From assembly GCA_910585405.1 (NCBI GenBank), contig CAJUDO010000001.1, positions 62,001 to 126,000 on the forward strand: DNA of 64,000 nucleotides, in the 5' to 3' direction. Made by a program: the position numbers and the translations under genes. This document shows, piece by piece, positions 28,235-36,318 of the stretch. The DNA is from an uncultured Peptococcaceae bacterium. Lineage in GTDB: Bacteria > Bacillota > Peptococcia > Peptococcales > Peptococcaceae. The notes beneath the pieces were generated by a model that was given only the letters and a program-made list of their open reading frames with translations, did no database searches and was not told the origin of the DNA. Each line of letters starts with the position of its first letter. Position 1 is the stretch's first letter.

Positions 28235-28846
28235 CTAAATCCGCGCTAATAGCTGTAACGCCTTTTTGATGATGACCTGTTCATCCTGCCCCTGCAATTT
28301 CTTTAGCTCTGGATAAATTTTACGAATCTCGTTCTCATGATAACCTAAGTTCAGCAGAACCTCGGTAATATCATCCCGTTGCAATGCCGGAGCGACTTTC
28401 AATTCCGGCAATTCAATACCCGCCGCAGCAAATTCTTCCAACGCAGAAGCGGGCAGCTTATCCTTCAGCTCCAGCACCAAACGCTGCGCTGTCTTTTTGC
28501 CAATCCCCGGCACCTTTGTCAGGAATTCCACATTTTCATTGGCAATGGCCTGATACAGACCGGAAAGCGTACTTTGCCCAATCATGGCCAAAGCGCTTTT
28601 GGGCCCAATCCCCGACACACCTGTCAAAGTAATAAAAAATTCTCGCTCTGCCCAGCTTTCAAACCCAAAAAGCTGCACTGCATCCTCTCGCTGTAAATAA
28701 TAAATATAAAATTCGCAGGACTGCTGCAAACTGTACTGCAGCAAACGTCCCGCTGGAATCTGCACTTCATAGCCCACGTCACCGCACAGCACCATCACAC
28801 TGCTCGCTGTTTTATAGAGCACTGCTCCCTTCAGATAGCTGATCAT
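28235..28846 (-). CDS. ruvA: Holliday junction DNA helicase subunit RuvA
   Basis: The 203-residue protein opens MISYLKGAVLYKTASSV, has the two helix-hairpin-helix motifs (LTGVSGIGPKSALAMI, LTKVPGIGKKTAQRLV) that grip the junction, and a C-terminal RuvB-binding domain. Its ATG at 28846 overlaps the ruvC stop by four bases and has AAGGAG ahead. Confidence 0.97.
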   Translation of the reverse strand: MISYLKGAVLYKTASSVMVLCGDVGYEVQIPAGRLLQYSLQQSCEFYIYYLQREDAVQLFGFESWAEREFFITLTGVSGIGPKSALAMIGQSTLSGLYQAIANENVEFLTKVPGIGKKTAQRLVLELKDKLPASALEEFAAAGIELPELKVAPALQRDDITEVLLNLGYHENEIRKIYPELKKLQGQDEQVIIKKALQLLARI

Positions 28847-29337
28847 CGTTTGACACTCCTTATCTTCGTCTGATAATAATGGGTATGACAAATGGCAATG
28901 GCCAAAGCATCCGCAGCGTCATCGGGTTTTGGAACTTCTCTCAGCCCCAAAAAAGTCTTTACCATAAACTGTACCTGTTTCTTTTCCGCTCTGCCATTGC
29001 CTACCAACGCCTGCTTCACTTCCAACGGCGTATACTCATGCACAGCCAAACCTTTCTGCGCGCAGCTCAGTAACAACACGCCCCGTGCCTGTCCTACAGT
29101 GATACCAGTCGTAATATTTTTATTAAAAAATAATTCTTCTATAGCTACCTGCTCCGGCTGCCACTTTTCTATAATCTGATTCATTTGTTCATAAATCATC
29201 ATTAACCGTTGCTCCATAGGTACACCCGCCGGCGTACTGATAATCCCATAATCCACCGGTTTAATAGAATTTCCCACCACACGAATGATGCCAAAGCCAG
29301 TGGTAGCGGTACCGGGATCAATACCCAATATAATCAT
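28843..29337 (-). CDS. ruvC: Crossover junction endodeoxyribonuclease RuvC
   Basis: The 164-residue nuclease resolves Holliday junctions. The acidic residues are visible in LGIDPGTATTGFG, AIEELFF and PDDAADALAIAICH. It is the first gene of ruvC-ruvA-ruvB-DUF2905-queA. An extended -10 box (TGGTATAAT, minus strand, 29447-29439) lies about 100 bases upstream. Confidence 0.97.
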   Translation of the reverse strand: MIILGIDPGTATTGFGIIRVVGNSIKPVDYGIISTPAGVPMEQRLMMIYEQMNQIIEKWQPEQVAIEELFFNKNITTGITVGQARGVLLLSCAQKGLAVHEYTPLEVKQALVGNGRAEKKQVQFMVKTFLGLREVPKPDDAADALAIAICHTHYYQTKIRSVKR

Positions 29338-29652
29338 ATCCTGTTCCCCTTCTATATTTCACACCCTGCTAAAAAAAATTTTTTCAGGCAGATACACTTT
29401 TATTCGCCTTTTTGCCGAAAAAAGAATGTTTGTTTTTTATTATACCATAAAATAGCTGGAAGAAAAGCAGATTTATTAATCCATACCAATATACAATCTT
29501 GTAGCAGCATGAGTTGTATACATAATTCATTCTTAACTATAAAGAAACACTATATTAAGTTTCTTTTATCCTTCTGCCACTTGCTAAAATCAATATTTTG
29601 TGCTATCGTTTCAGTATCACATGATTTCATATTTATAAGGGGGATTTTTTGA
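29338..29652. other. Divergent intergenic region between ruvC and the ABC transporter
   Basis: It holds the ruvC extended -10 box at 29439-29447 (minus strand) and, near 29640, an AAGGGGG ribosome site for the plus-strand binding-protein gene. No LexA-like palindrome, hairpin or coding frame was found. Confidence 0.45.
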
Positions 29653-30516
29653 ATGAAAATGAAAAAAGTATTGGCAGCAGCTTTAGTAGGCGCCATGGCT
29701 ATCGGAATGTTTGGTTGCGGCGGTAATAAAGATGCCAACAACGACGCACAAAACGGACAGGACACACAGACAAACAACGGTCAACTACGTATCGGTATGG
29801 AATGCGGATATGCACCATTTAACTGGACCCAGCAAGATGACTCCAACGATGCAGTAGCCATCGAAGGCGGCGGCGGATACGCCAACGGCTATGACGTACA
29901 GATTGCCAAAAAGGTTGCCGATGGACTGGGAAAAGAACTGGTAATTGTAAAAACTGAATGGGACGGCTTAGTACCTGCTGTACAGTCTGGTGTGATTGAC
30001 GGTATCATTGCCGGGATGTCCCCAACTGCTGAACGAAAAGAAAGTATTGATTTTTCTGACAACTACTATGTATCCGACCTGGTAATCGTTGTACGTGCTG
30101 ACAGCCCTTATGCTGACGCTACTTCCTTAGCTGACTTCGCTGGCGCTAAAATTACTGGCCAGTTAAATACATTCCATGACACCGTCATTGACCAAATCGA
30201 AGGTGTAGAACATGTTACTGCAATGCCTGATTTTCCGTCCATGCGTGTAGCTCTGGAAAGCGGTATTATTGACGGTTACGTTTCTGAACGTCCTGAGGGT
30301 ATTTCTGCCAGCGCTGCAAACTCCAACTTTGCATTTGTAGAATTTGATTTAGAAAATGGTTTTACCTACAATGTTGACGACGCTGCCATCGCAATGGGTA
30401 TCAAAAAGGATTCTGATTTGACTACTCAGGTAAACGAAGTGTTAGCTGGGATTTCTCAGGAAGAACGCGACCAGCTGATGAAAGATGCCATTGCAAATCA
30501 GCCAGCTGCAGAATAA
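29653..30516 (+). CDS. Amino acid ABC transporter substrate-binding lipoprotein
   Basis: The 287-residue protein has a lipoprotein signal (ALVGAMAIGMFGCGG, Cys near 22) followed by a type-3 periplasmic binding fold: LRIGMECGYAPFNW, the ligand region GIIAGMSPTAERKESIDFSD and GYVSERPEG. It delivers a polar amino acid to the permease encoded downstream. A terminator follows at once, then a second promoter, so the binding protein can be made in excess of the membrane parts. Confidence 0.92.
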   Translation: MKMKKVLAAALVGAMAIGMFGCGGNKDANNDAQNGQDTQTNNGQLRIGMECGYAPFNWTQQDDSNDAVAIEGGGGYANGYDVQIAKKVADGLGKELVIVKTEWDGLVPAVQSGVIDGIIAGMSPTAERKESIDFSDNYYVSDLVIVVRADSPYADATSLADFAGAKITGQLNTFHDTVIDQIEGVEHVTAMPDFPSMRVALESGIIDGYVSERPEGISASAANSNFAFVEFDLENGFTYNVDDAAIAMGIKKDSDLTTQVNEVLAGISQEERDQLMKDAIANQPAAE

Positions 30517-30543
30517 TAAATATTTTAAAAATAAGTTATAAAA

Positions 30544-30577
30544 AAGAAATTGCCGATTTCAGCAATTTCTTTTTTTC
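30544..30577 (+). terminator. Terminator after the binding-protein gene
   Basis: AAGAAATTGC/GCAATTTCTT with an eight-base loop and a run of Ts. It separates the binding protein from the permease and ATPase. Confidence 0.85.
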
Positions 30578-30581
30578 TGTC

Positions 30582-30611
30582 TTGTATCTCGACAGGTTCT
30601 TGTATTATAAT
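30582..30611 (+). promoter_or_regulatory. Internal promoter for permease and ATPase
   Basis: TTGTAT (30582-30587) and TATAAT (30606-30611) are 18 bases apart, directly after the terminator. Confidence 0.5.
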
Positions 30612-30648
30612 AGAAATAATGCATATAATTCCGAGAGGAGGACTTATT

Positions 30649-31422
30649 TTGGAGTTTTTTCATTGGGTACAAGTCATTTTAAATAATTATGGTGCCCTAC
30701 TTTTAAAAGGTACTGGCGTTACTGTTTTATTAGCTATCGTTGGTACATTAGCTGGTTTTTTAATTGGTCTGTTGATTGGGATTTATAAAACACTTCCCAT
30801 CCGCAAAGAAGATCCTATCGTAAAAAGAATACTCTATAGGATTTTCAATATTCTGCTGTCAGCCTATATCGAACTTTTCCGCAGCACACCTATGATGGTA
30901 CAAGCTACAGTTATCTTTTATGGCGCAGCTTTCATGTTCCAGCTGCGATTGGACCCTGTTTCTGCCGGGATGTTTATCATTTCGATTAACACTGGCGCTT
31001 ATATGGCGGAAATTGTGCGCGGTGGTATTATTTCCGTGGATAAGGGACAATTTGAAGCCACCCATTCCATCGGTATGACCCATTTTCAATCTATGTTTTA
31101 TGTGGTTTTACCGCAGGCTATTCGCAACATCATGCCAGCTGTAGGCAACCAGTTTATTATAAACATCAAAGACAGCTGCGTATTGAGCGTAATCAGCGTA
31201 ACAGAATTATTTTTCCAAACAAAGTCTGCGGCAGGCGCGACATTCCAAACATTTCCCGCCTATTTTATTGCCTGTGTTGTTTATTTTATTTTATGTTTCA
31301 GCATTACACAGCTATTGCGTTATCTGGAAACAAAGATGGATGGTGCCGACACATACACGATTTATGGCACCGAACCTGTTATTAACGGCGCTGACACTCT
31401 GAAACGAGGTGACGTAAAATAA
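30649..31422 (+). CDS. Amino acid ABC transporter permease
   Basis: The 257-residue HisM-type permease has several membrane helices and the EAA loop region (GQFEATHSIGMTHFQSMFYV, PQAIRNIMPAVGNQF) that docks the ATPase. A TTG start at 30649 is chosen because GAGGAGG lies seven bases ahead; the longer frame from 30550 would begin inside the terminator. The stop overlaps the ATPase start by one base. Confidence 0.9.
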   Translation: MEFFHWVQVILNNYGALLLKGTGVTVLLAIVGTLAGFLIGLLIGIYKTLPIRKEDPIVKRILYRIFNILLSAYIELFRSTPMMVQATVIFYGAAFMFQLRLDPVSAGMFIISINTGAYMAEIVRGGIISVDKGQFEATHSIGMTHFQSMFYVVLPQAIRNIMPAVGNQFIINIKDSCVLSVISVTELFFQTKSAAGATFQTFPAYFIACVVYFILCFSITQLLRYLETKMDGADTYTIYGTEPVINGADTLKRGDVK

Positions 31423-32162
31423 TGGCTAACGAACCTGTTATTCAAATTAAAAATCTGAAAAAATCCTTTGGTGAACGAGAAGTATTAAAAGATATCAACT
31501 TTGATGTGCATAAAGGTGAGGTTGTCTGCATTATCGGCTCCAGCGGTTCGGGTAAATCCACACTCTTGCGCTGTATCAATTTATTGGAGACACCGACGGC
31601 AGGTACAATTCTCTATCACGGAGAAAATATTTTGACTTCCAGTAAAACCCATAAGTATTGCGCTAAAGTGGGCATGGTGTTTCAGCAGTTCAATCTATTC
31701 AACAATTTGAATGTATTGGAAAACTGTGTAGTTGGACAGCTAAAGGTACTAAAAAAAGATCGCAGGGAAGCGGAAGAAAGGGCCAAACGCTATTTAGAGC
31801 AGGTAGGTATGCTACAATACATCAACGCCCGTCCCCGTCAATTATCCGGCGGTCAGAAACAACGTGTTGCCATTGCACGCGCCTTATCTATGGAGCCGGA
31901 TGCATTGCTTTTTGACGAACCGACTTCCGCATTAGACCCAGAGATGGTCGGTGAAGTATTAAAAGTCATGAAAAGTCTTGCTGAAAGCGGTCTTACCATG
32001 TTAGTTGTCACTCATGAAATGGGATTTGCACGGGATATCTCTGACCGTATTGTCTTTATGGACGGCGGCATCATTTTAGAAGACGGTACCCCGGAAGAAA
32101 TTTTCAACCACCCAAAACATGAACGCACCAAAGCTTTCTTAACCAGAGCGATGGATAAATAG
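31422..32162 (+). CDS. Amino acid ABC transporter ATP-binding protein
   Basis: The 246-residue GlnQ-type ATPase has Walker A GSSGSGKSTLLRC, Q loop MVFQQFNLF, signature LSGGQKQRVAIARAL, Walker B LLFDEPTSALDPEM and H loop VTHEMGFA. It powers the polar amino acid importer. Confidence 0.95.
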   Translation: MANEPVIQIKNLKKSFGEREVLKDINFDVHKGEVVCIIGSSGSGKSTLLRCINLLETPTAGTILYHGENILTSSKTHKYCAKVGMVFQQFNLFNNLNVLENCVVGQLKVLKKDRREAEERAKRYLEQVGMLQYINARPRQLSGGQKQRVAIARALSMEPDALLFDEPTSALDPEMVGEVLKVMKSLAESGLTMLVVTHEMGFARDISDRIVFMDGGIILEDGTPEEIFNHPKHERTKAFLTRAMDK

Positions 32163-32182
32163 AAGAAACATTTTTTCTACAA

Positions 32183-32220
32183 ACAACACCGGATAACAAC
32201 AGATCTGGTGTTGTTTTTTT
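32183..32220 (+). terminator. Terminator of the ABC transporter operon
   Basis: ACAACACC/GGTGTTGT stem followed by seven Ts. Confidence 0.85.
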
Positions 32221-32243
32221 ATTTATTTTTCAGAAAATATTAT

Positions 32244-32272
32244 TTGACGATTTGATAAATGTATGCTATACT
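32244..32272 (+). promoter_or_regulatory. Promoter of tRNA-Ala
   Basis: TTGACG (32244-32249) and TATACT (32267-32272), spacer 17, start about ten bases before the mature tRNA end. Confidence 0.7.
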
Positions 32273-32287
32273 TGTAAGCATATTTAT

Positions 32288-32363
32288 GGGGGTATAGCTC
32301 AGCTGGGAGAGCGCTTGAATGGCATTCAAGAGGCCAGCGGTTCGATCCCGCTTATCTCCACCA
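32288..32363 (+). tRNA. tRNA-Ala (anticodon GGC)
   Basis: The 76-base sequence folds as a full cloverleaf: acceptor GGGGGTA with TATCTCC (two G-U pairs), D arm GCTC/GAGC, anticodon stem CTTGA/TCAAG with loop ATGGCAT, T arm AGCGG TTCGATC CCGCT. The 3' CCA is encoded. Anticodon GGC reads GCC and GCU alanine codons. Confidence 0.95.
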
Positions 32364-32370
32364 AATGTAG

Positions 32371-32408
32371 AAAATCCGCTTAACTGATACGGTTGAGCGG
32401 ATTTTTTT
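32371..32408 (+). terminator. Terminator of tRNA-Ala
   Basis: AAATCCGCT/AGCGGATTT stem followed by a T-run, eight bases past the CCA end. Confidence 0.85.
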
Positions 32409-32416
32409 ATTATTCA

Positions 32417-32470
32417 ATAAAGGGATATGACTCCATCATCTGTTTTGATGCTGAAACCATATCCCTTTAT
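32417..32470. repeat. 13-bp perfect inverted repeat between tRNA-Ala and rubredoxin
   Basis: ATAAAGGGATATG and CATATCCCTTTAT flank a centre that itself pairs (CATCA/TGATG). It lies about 70 bases past the rubredoxin stop. The T-tail is poor on both strands, so a terminator role is only possible. Confidence 0.5.
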
Positions 32471-32541
32471 CTTGTGTTTGCTCTTTTTAACGATAGTGTC
32501 TAAACACTATTCATAGCCAGAGAAAATTCTATGCTGCAAAC

Positions 32542-32697
32542 TCAGTGTTTATAAAACTCGCTTTTTCCCAAACCACATACTGGGCAAACCCAGTCTTCCG
32601 GCAGATCTGCAAATGCAGTTCCTGGAGCAATACCAGCCTCAGTATCTCCATCAGCGGGATCATAAATATATCCGCATGGGCATTCATATTTATCCAT
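32542..32697 (-). CDS. Rubredoxin
   Basis: The 51-residue protein reads MDKYECPCGYIYDPADGD and ends PEDWVCPVCGLGKSEFYKH, the rubredoxin fold with iron bound by four cysteines (about 6, 8, 38 and 41). The second pair is the normal CPVCG. The first pair reads C-P-C-G, one residue shorter than the usual CxxCG. It is a small cytosolic electron carrier, often for peroxide or superoxide reduction in anaerobes. A GGGAAG ribosome site and its own promoter precede it. Confidence 0.92.
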   Translation of the reverse strand: MDKYECPCGYIYDPADGDTEAGIAPGTAFADLPEDWVCPVCGLGKSEFYKH

Positions 32698-32731
32698 TTT
32701 TTCACTTCCCATCTTTTTTAATCATATTACT

Positions 32732-32759
32732 ATTATACCACAAACAGGCATGCTTTAAA
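32732..32759 (-). promoter_or_regulatory. Rubredoxin promoter
   Basis: TTTAAA (32759-32754), 16-base spacer, extended -10 TGGTATAAT with TATAAT at 32737-32732. Confidence 0.5.
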
Positions 32760-32850
32760 CAACGTTTCATGTATTTTCTCAAGTCATAAACCATCGAAAA
32801 GTCACTTTCTGTTTTTCCTGTAAAATTTAGAAATACGGAGATCTGGCATT

Positions 32851-33780
32851 TCATAAGGTTTCCCTTGGCTGGGAATCATCAAATCGCAGCGTCTTCATCA
32901 GGAGATTTTCTCCGCATTTGGTATTGCTGAAAATTTTCTGCGTCTGTGCTAAATATTCTGTCGGCTCTCGCATAGCCGGACTATAATGGGTCAACCACAA
33001 TTCCCGCACATGACCTTGCTGCGCCATGGTTGCCGCTTCAGAAAAAATCATATGACCTTTTTCTGCCGCACCCCTTTGCTTTTCCTCATCGCCATATAGC
33101 CCTTCCGCCACAAAAAGATCACTGTCCTGAGCCAGCCGAACCAATTCGCCGTTGGGACGGCAGTCGGTAGCATAGGTTAATTTTAAGCCTCGTCTTGACG
33201 CACCCAACACATCTTGGGGATAATACGTGCGCCCTTCATAAGTGATGATTTCTCCATGCTGTAAAGGCGCCCAATACTGCACAGGAATCCGTAACTGTTG
33301 CGCTTTGGCCACATCAAACTTTCCTGCCCTCGGTAAAGATAAGCTGTACGCCAGGCAGGGAACTCTGTGTTCTACCGGCAGCGCCTGTACCTGCAGATTG
33401 CCCAGCTGAAATTGATACCCCAGTTCTGCTACATCATGACAATGTACTTCAAATGGCAGCTGCGGACAAACAACCAATAATCCATCCAGAATCTGCCGTA
33501 AACCTGGATTCCCCCAGATATGCACAGGCTCTGTCCGGCCATTGTTTCCCATGGTCATAAAAAGTCCTGGCAAACCCACCACATGATCTCCGTGAAAATG
33601 CGTAATCAAAATGTGGTCAATCCGCTTCACACTCCAACCGCACAAATGCAATGCCACCTGCGTACCTTCCCCACAGTCTATCAAAATGCTGCTGCCATTT
33701 TCCCGCAACAAGAGCGATGTCAAAAATCTGTCCGGCAATGGCAGCATTCCACCGCATCCCAACAAGCATACCTCTAACAT
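32851..33780 (-). CDS. rnz: Ribonuclease Z (tRNA 3' endonuclease)
   Basis: The 309-residue metallo-beta-lactamase-fold enzyme has the zinc motif THFHGDHVVGLPG, plus LIDCGEGTQVAL, YATDCRPN and the C-terminal LTHYSPA. It trims the 3' ends of tRNA precursors. It overlaps the end of coaX by seven bases. The opening MLEVCLLGCGGMLPLPDR differs a little from the common GTSAGxP but keeps the spacing. Confidence 0.88.
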   Translation of the reverse strand: MLEVCLLGCGGMLPLPDRFLTSLLLRENGSSILIDCGEGTQVALHLCGWSVKRIDHILITHFHGDHVVGLPGLFMTMGNNGRTEPVHIWGNPGLRQILDGLLVVCPQLPFEVHCHDVAELGYQFQLGNLQVQALPVEHRVPCLAYSLSLPRAGKFDVAKAQQLRIPVQYWAPLQHGEIITYEGRTYYPQDVLGASRRGLKLTYATDCRPNGELVRLAQDSDLFVAEGLYGDEEKQRGAAEKGHMIFSEAATMAQQGHVRELWLTHYSPAMREPTEYLAQTQKIFSNTKCGENLLMKTLRFDDSQPRETL

Positions 33781-34586
33781 GGCGCGCCACCCTTTTCTGC
33801 CCGACTGTGCAGTTTCTTATTTTTTTCATATAAAATGTGCAGCCCCTGCAGCGTCAGCATCTGATTTACTTCCTGTATGGTTTCCGAATTGGCGTGAATC
33901 AACTCAGCCAATCCACCAGTCGCAATCACTTTTATCTGCTGCAGCGGCATCCCCAACTCATCTGCAATTCGATGCACCATACCATCTACCAAACCGCAGT
34001 ACCCGTAAAGTAAACCAGATTGAATGGCATTGCTGGTGTTGCGCCCAATCACATGCTCCGGAATATTCATCTCCACCTTAGGCAGCTGCGCTGTTTTTTC
34101 CACCAATGCATTCATGGAAATGCCAATGCCTGGAGCAATGGCACCTCCCAAATATTCACCTTTTTCATTCACTACGCAAAAGGTAGTGGCCGTACCGAAA
34201 TCTAAAATAATCAACGGCGTGCCATACTGTTCAATGGCCGCTACCGCATTGACAATCCGGTCGGCGCCTACCTCTTTGGGATTCTCATAACGAATAGGCA
34301 TACCTGTTTTTAAGCCATTGCCTACAATCATGGGCGTTAATTGAAAATAATATTCACACATCAGTTTTATGATGTCTGTCAAATTCGGCACAACAGAAGA
34401 TATAATGATATCTGTCACATCTTTCCGCTGCAAATGCCGACTCTGAAAAAACTGCTCCAACAATAACCCATATTCGTCAAAGGTTTTCTGACGGTCACTG
34501 GCTACTCGCCAATCCGCCAACAGTTTGTCCTGCTGAAATACCCCTATCACGATATTTGTATTTCCAATATCAAATGCCAATAACAC
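33774..34586 (-). CDS. coaX: Type III pantothenate kinase
   Basis: The 270-residue enzyme starts coenzyme A synthesis by phosphorylating pantothenate. It belongs to the ASKHA fold: MLLAFDIGNTNIVIGVF, GADRIVNAVAA, ILDFGTATTF and GGAIAPGIGISMNAL are diagnostic. CoaX enzymes need a monovalent cation and are not feedback-inhibited by CoA. It lies six bases after an ECF S-component gene, which supports pantothenate as that transporter's cargo. Confidence 0.97.
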   Translation of the reverse strand: MLLAFDIGNTNIVIGVFQQDKLLADWRVASDRQKTFDEYGLLLEQFFQSRHLQRKDVTDIIISSVVPNLTDIIKLMCEYYFQLTPMIVGNGLKTGMPIRYENPKEVGADRIVNAVAAIEQYGTPLIILDFGTATTFCVVNEKGEYLGGAIAPGIGISMNALVEKTAQLPKVEMNIPEHVIGRNTSNAIQSGLLYGYCGLVDGMVHRIADELGMPLQQIKVIATGGLAELIHANSETIQEVNQMLTLQGLHILYEKNKKLHSRAEKGGAPC

Positions 34587-34592
34587 TCTTCA

Positions 34593-35147
34593 TCATCCTC
34601 TGCGCGCAAACGCTTTATTCAGGACAACAATTAAAATTACCGCCAGAACCATTTCAAATGGCATCTGTGTCACCATGACAGTAAGGGAAGCTGCCCATGG
34701 CATATAGCCAATCAGGCTGGCCAGCCCCAAATATCCAATGGTATTGGTCAGTGTTCCCACAATCGCTGCCGCCGCCGCACCGATGTTGGAACGGCGGAAC
34801 AGTATAAACGTATAGTAAGAGGTCACACCAATCAAAATGCGGGGTAAAATCCGCACAATGGGATCTGCCGGAATCGCGCCTACCGGTGTCATAAAACTAT
34901 ACAGCCCAAAAATGAATCCAGTGAAAGCGCCCACCACTGGTCCTTCTAAGATCGCTGCCAGAATTACCGGAACATGCATAATTGTAGCCCGTCCTGCCAG
35001 TGTAGGCATGGGAATCATGCCCAAACCCGTTACACTGAGAACAATCGCTACTGCACCCAGCATCCCTGCTACAGCCATTTTTCTGGTAGAAATTCTTTGC
35101 CCTGTTGTGTTGCGTGTTGCTTTGTTTTCTGTTTGTACTTCCTGCAT
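34593..35147 (-). CDS. ECF transporter S component, probably pantothenate (PanT-like)
   Basis: The 184-residue protein has about five to six membrane helices and the ECF_trnsprt features: KMAVAGMLGAVAIVLSVTG, MHVPVILAAILEGPVVGAFTGFIFGL and DPIVRILPRILIGVTSYY. The ATG at 35147 has GAGGTG six bases ahead. The substrate is inferred from coaX next door. The shared energising module (EcfA/A'/T) is not in this window. A 240-base leader with its own promoter precedes it. Confidence 0.82.
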   Translation of the reverse strand: MQEVQTENKATRNTTGQRISTRKMAVAGMLGAVAIVLSVTGLGMIPMPTLAGRATIMHVPVILAAILEGPVVGAFTGFIFGLYSFMTPVGAIPADPIVRILPRILIGVTSYYTFILFRRSNIGAAAAAIVGTLTNTIGYLGLASLIGYMPWAASLTVMVTQMPFEMVLAVILIVVLNKAFARRG

Positions 35148-35387
35148 GCATCTCACCTCATTTGATTTTTTGCGGTAAAGCCCAAATGAAGTAAAGAAAA
35201 AAGAGCTGTCATGCATCGTAATCCCGAAACATTTTTATGTTTCCTCAGTGCTTCGGATGACATCGCATAACAACTCCACCATATTCTTTCCTGTCATCCA
35301 TCCCAGTCTTTTGCAGATCTAGGTGGCTCTCCCAGATTGTTCTTGCTAAAAATTTTTCTCCTGTAGGGCTCCAGGCTCCCACGGATT
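35148..35387 (-). promoter_or_regulatory. Long structured 5' leader of the panT-coaX-rnz operon, class unknown
   Basis: Transcription from the promoter at 35423-35394 would give about 240 bases before the ECF start. The RNA can form an 8-bp stem GGATGACA/TGTCATCC around a 30-base loop, a GAAACAT/ATGTTTC hairpin, a CCTG/CAGG hairpin near the 5' end and an AATCC/GGATT closing pair. A T-run after GACAGCTC precedes the coding start. I could not match it to TPP, FMN, lysine, SAM, THF, T-box or cobalamin consensus. Confidence 0.5.
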
Positions 35388-35393
35388 GCTTTC

Positions 35394-35423
35394 ATTATAC
35401 ACTAGTCGGAGGCTTATGGTCAA
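35394..35423 (-). promoter_or_regulatory. Promoter of the panT-coaX-rnz operon
   Basis: TTGACC (35423-35418) and TATAAT (35399-35394), spacer 18, overlapping the last codons of the vanY-type gene. Confidence 0.65.
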
Positions 35424-36303
35424 CATATTTCACCACATATTCTTCCAGACAGGTCATTCCCAATTCGTGCATTCTATTGGATACCTCCTTACCCACATAG
35501 GTAATATGCCATGGTTCATACTTATATCCAGTCAACGGCACAATATCTTCCTGATAGCGCACGATAAAACCATATTTATAGCAGTTTTCTTTTACCCATG
35601 GGCCTTCCGGTGTATTCACAAAATCATTGAGCGAGCCGAAGGAGCCGCACAAATCAATGGCTCTGCCGGTTTGATGCTCACTGTGTCCGGGCCGCGCGCT
35701 ATAGGTATCCACTTGCGCTGCGTTGCCACCTTCCTGTTTCAAATATCCCTGATAAAGCCGATTCTGTAACTCATAAGAACGATAGGCAGACGCAGCGTAA
35801 AGAGATAGTCCTTCTTTTCGTGCATCCCCCGCCATTTCTTTGTAAGCTGCGCAGGTATCCTTTGTGGCGGGCTTTCCTGACGGTAGCTTTGCCAAATCCG
35901 CCGGTACATAGTCGGCAGGCAACTGATGATATTTATTGACCAGCAAAGGCATCGCTTTGGTATCTCTCACCGGCTGAACAACGGCATAAAATTCACCGTC
36001 CAGTCCAGCATTCACGCGCCACACCACGTCCTCAGGCGACAGCGTCTCATTGGCTGCCTGATAAGCCTCGTAACGCTCCTGCTTGTCTGCCTCATAATAA
36101 TACAGCACTTTGTAAGGATTTTTTTCAAAAACAGCGAGCGCCGGAATGGCATGTTCCAATGACGGCGGTAATTCGTCCGATACCAAATTAGCACCGGCTA
36201 TGACTACTGCCAACACTGCTGCGGTCACTGCCGCAACAGACAGCATAACTCTACCCTTTTGTAGTCCCTTCATCCACCTGATTTCTGCAGCTAATTGCGT
36301 CAT
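35395..36303 (-). CDS. VanY-type D-alanyl-D-alanine carboxypeptidase
   Basis: The 302-residue protein has one N-terminal membrane segment (VMLSVAAVTAAVLAVVIAGA) and a C-terminal M15B peptidase domain. The zinc ligands lie in GHSEHQTGRAIDL and in YEPWHITYVG, with substrate segment AYRSYELQNRLY. It trims the last D-Ala of peptidoglycan stem peptides outside the membrane. The ATG at 36303 is 11 bases after AGGAG. No vancomycin-resistance genes lie nearby, so a general wall role is likely. Confidence 0.9.
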   Translation of the reverse strand: MTQLAAEIRWMKGLQKGRVMLSVAAVTAAVLAVVIAGANLVSDELPPSLEHAIPALAVFEKNPYKVLYYYEADKQERYEAYQAANETLSPEDVVWRVNAGLDGEFYAVVQPVRDTKAMPLLVNKYHQLPADYVPADLAKLPSGKPATKDTCAAYKEMAGDARKEGLSLYAASAYRSYELQNRLYQGYLKQEGGNAAQVDTYSARPGHSEHQTGRAIDLCGSFGSLNDFVNTPEGPWVKENCYKYGFIVRYQEDIVPLTGYKYEPWHITYVGKEVSNRMHELGMTCLEEYVVKYVDHKPPTSV

Positions 36304-36318
36304 TATTCTTCCCACTCC

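Noticed and set aside
32417..32470. Terminator for rubredoxin
   Set aside because: The stem is strong, but no adequate T-run follows on the minus strand, so it is kept only as an inverted repeat.
35148..35387. Cobalamin riboswitch or 6S RNA
   Set aside because: A GCCAC...GGGATGG stretch recalls part of the B12 box, but the core B12-box order and flanking stems do not fit. The ends pair too weakly for a 6S rod.
35395..36303. Vancomycin resistance gene vanY
   Set aside because: The peptidase belongs to the same M15B family, but no vanA/H/X or VanRS genes are present, so a resistance role is not supported.
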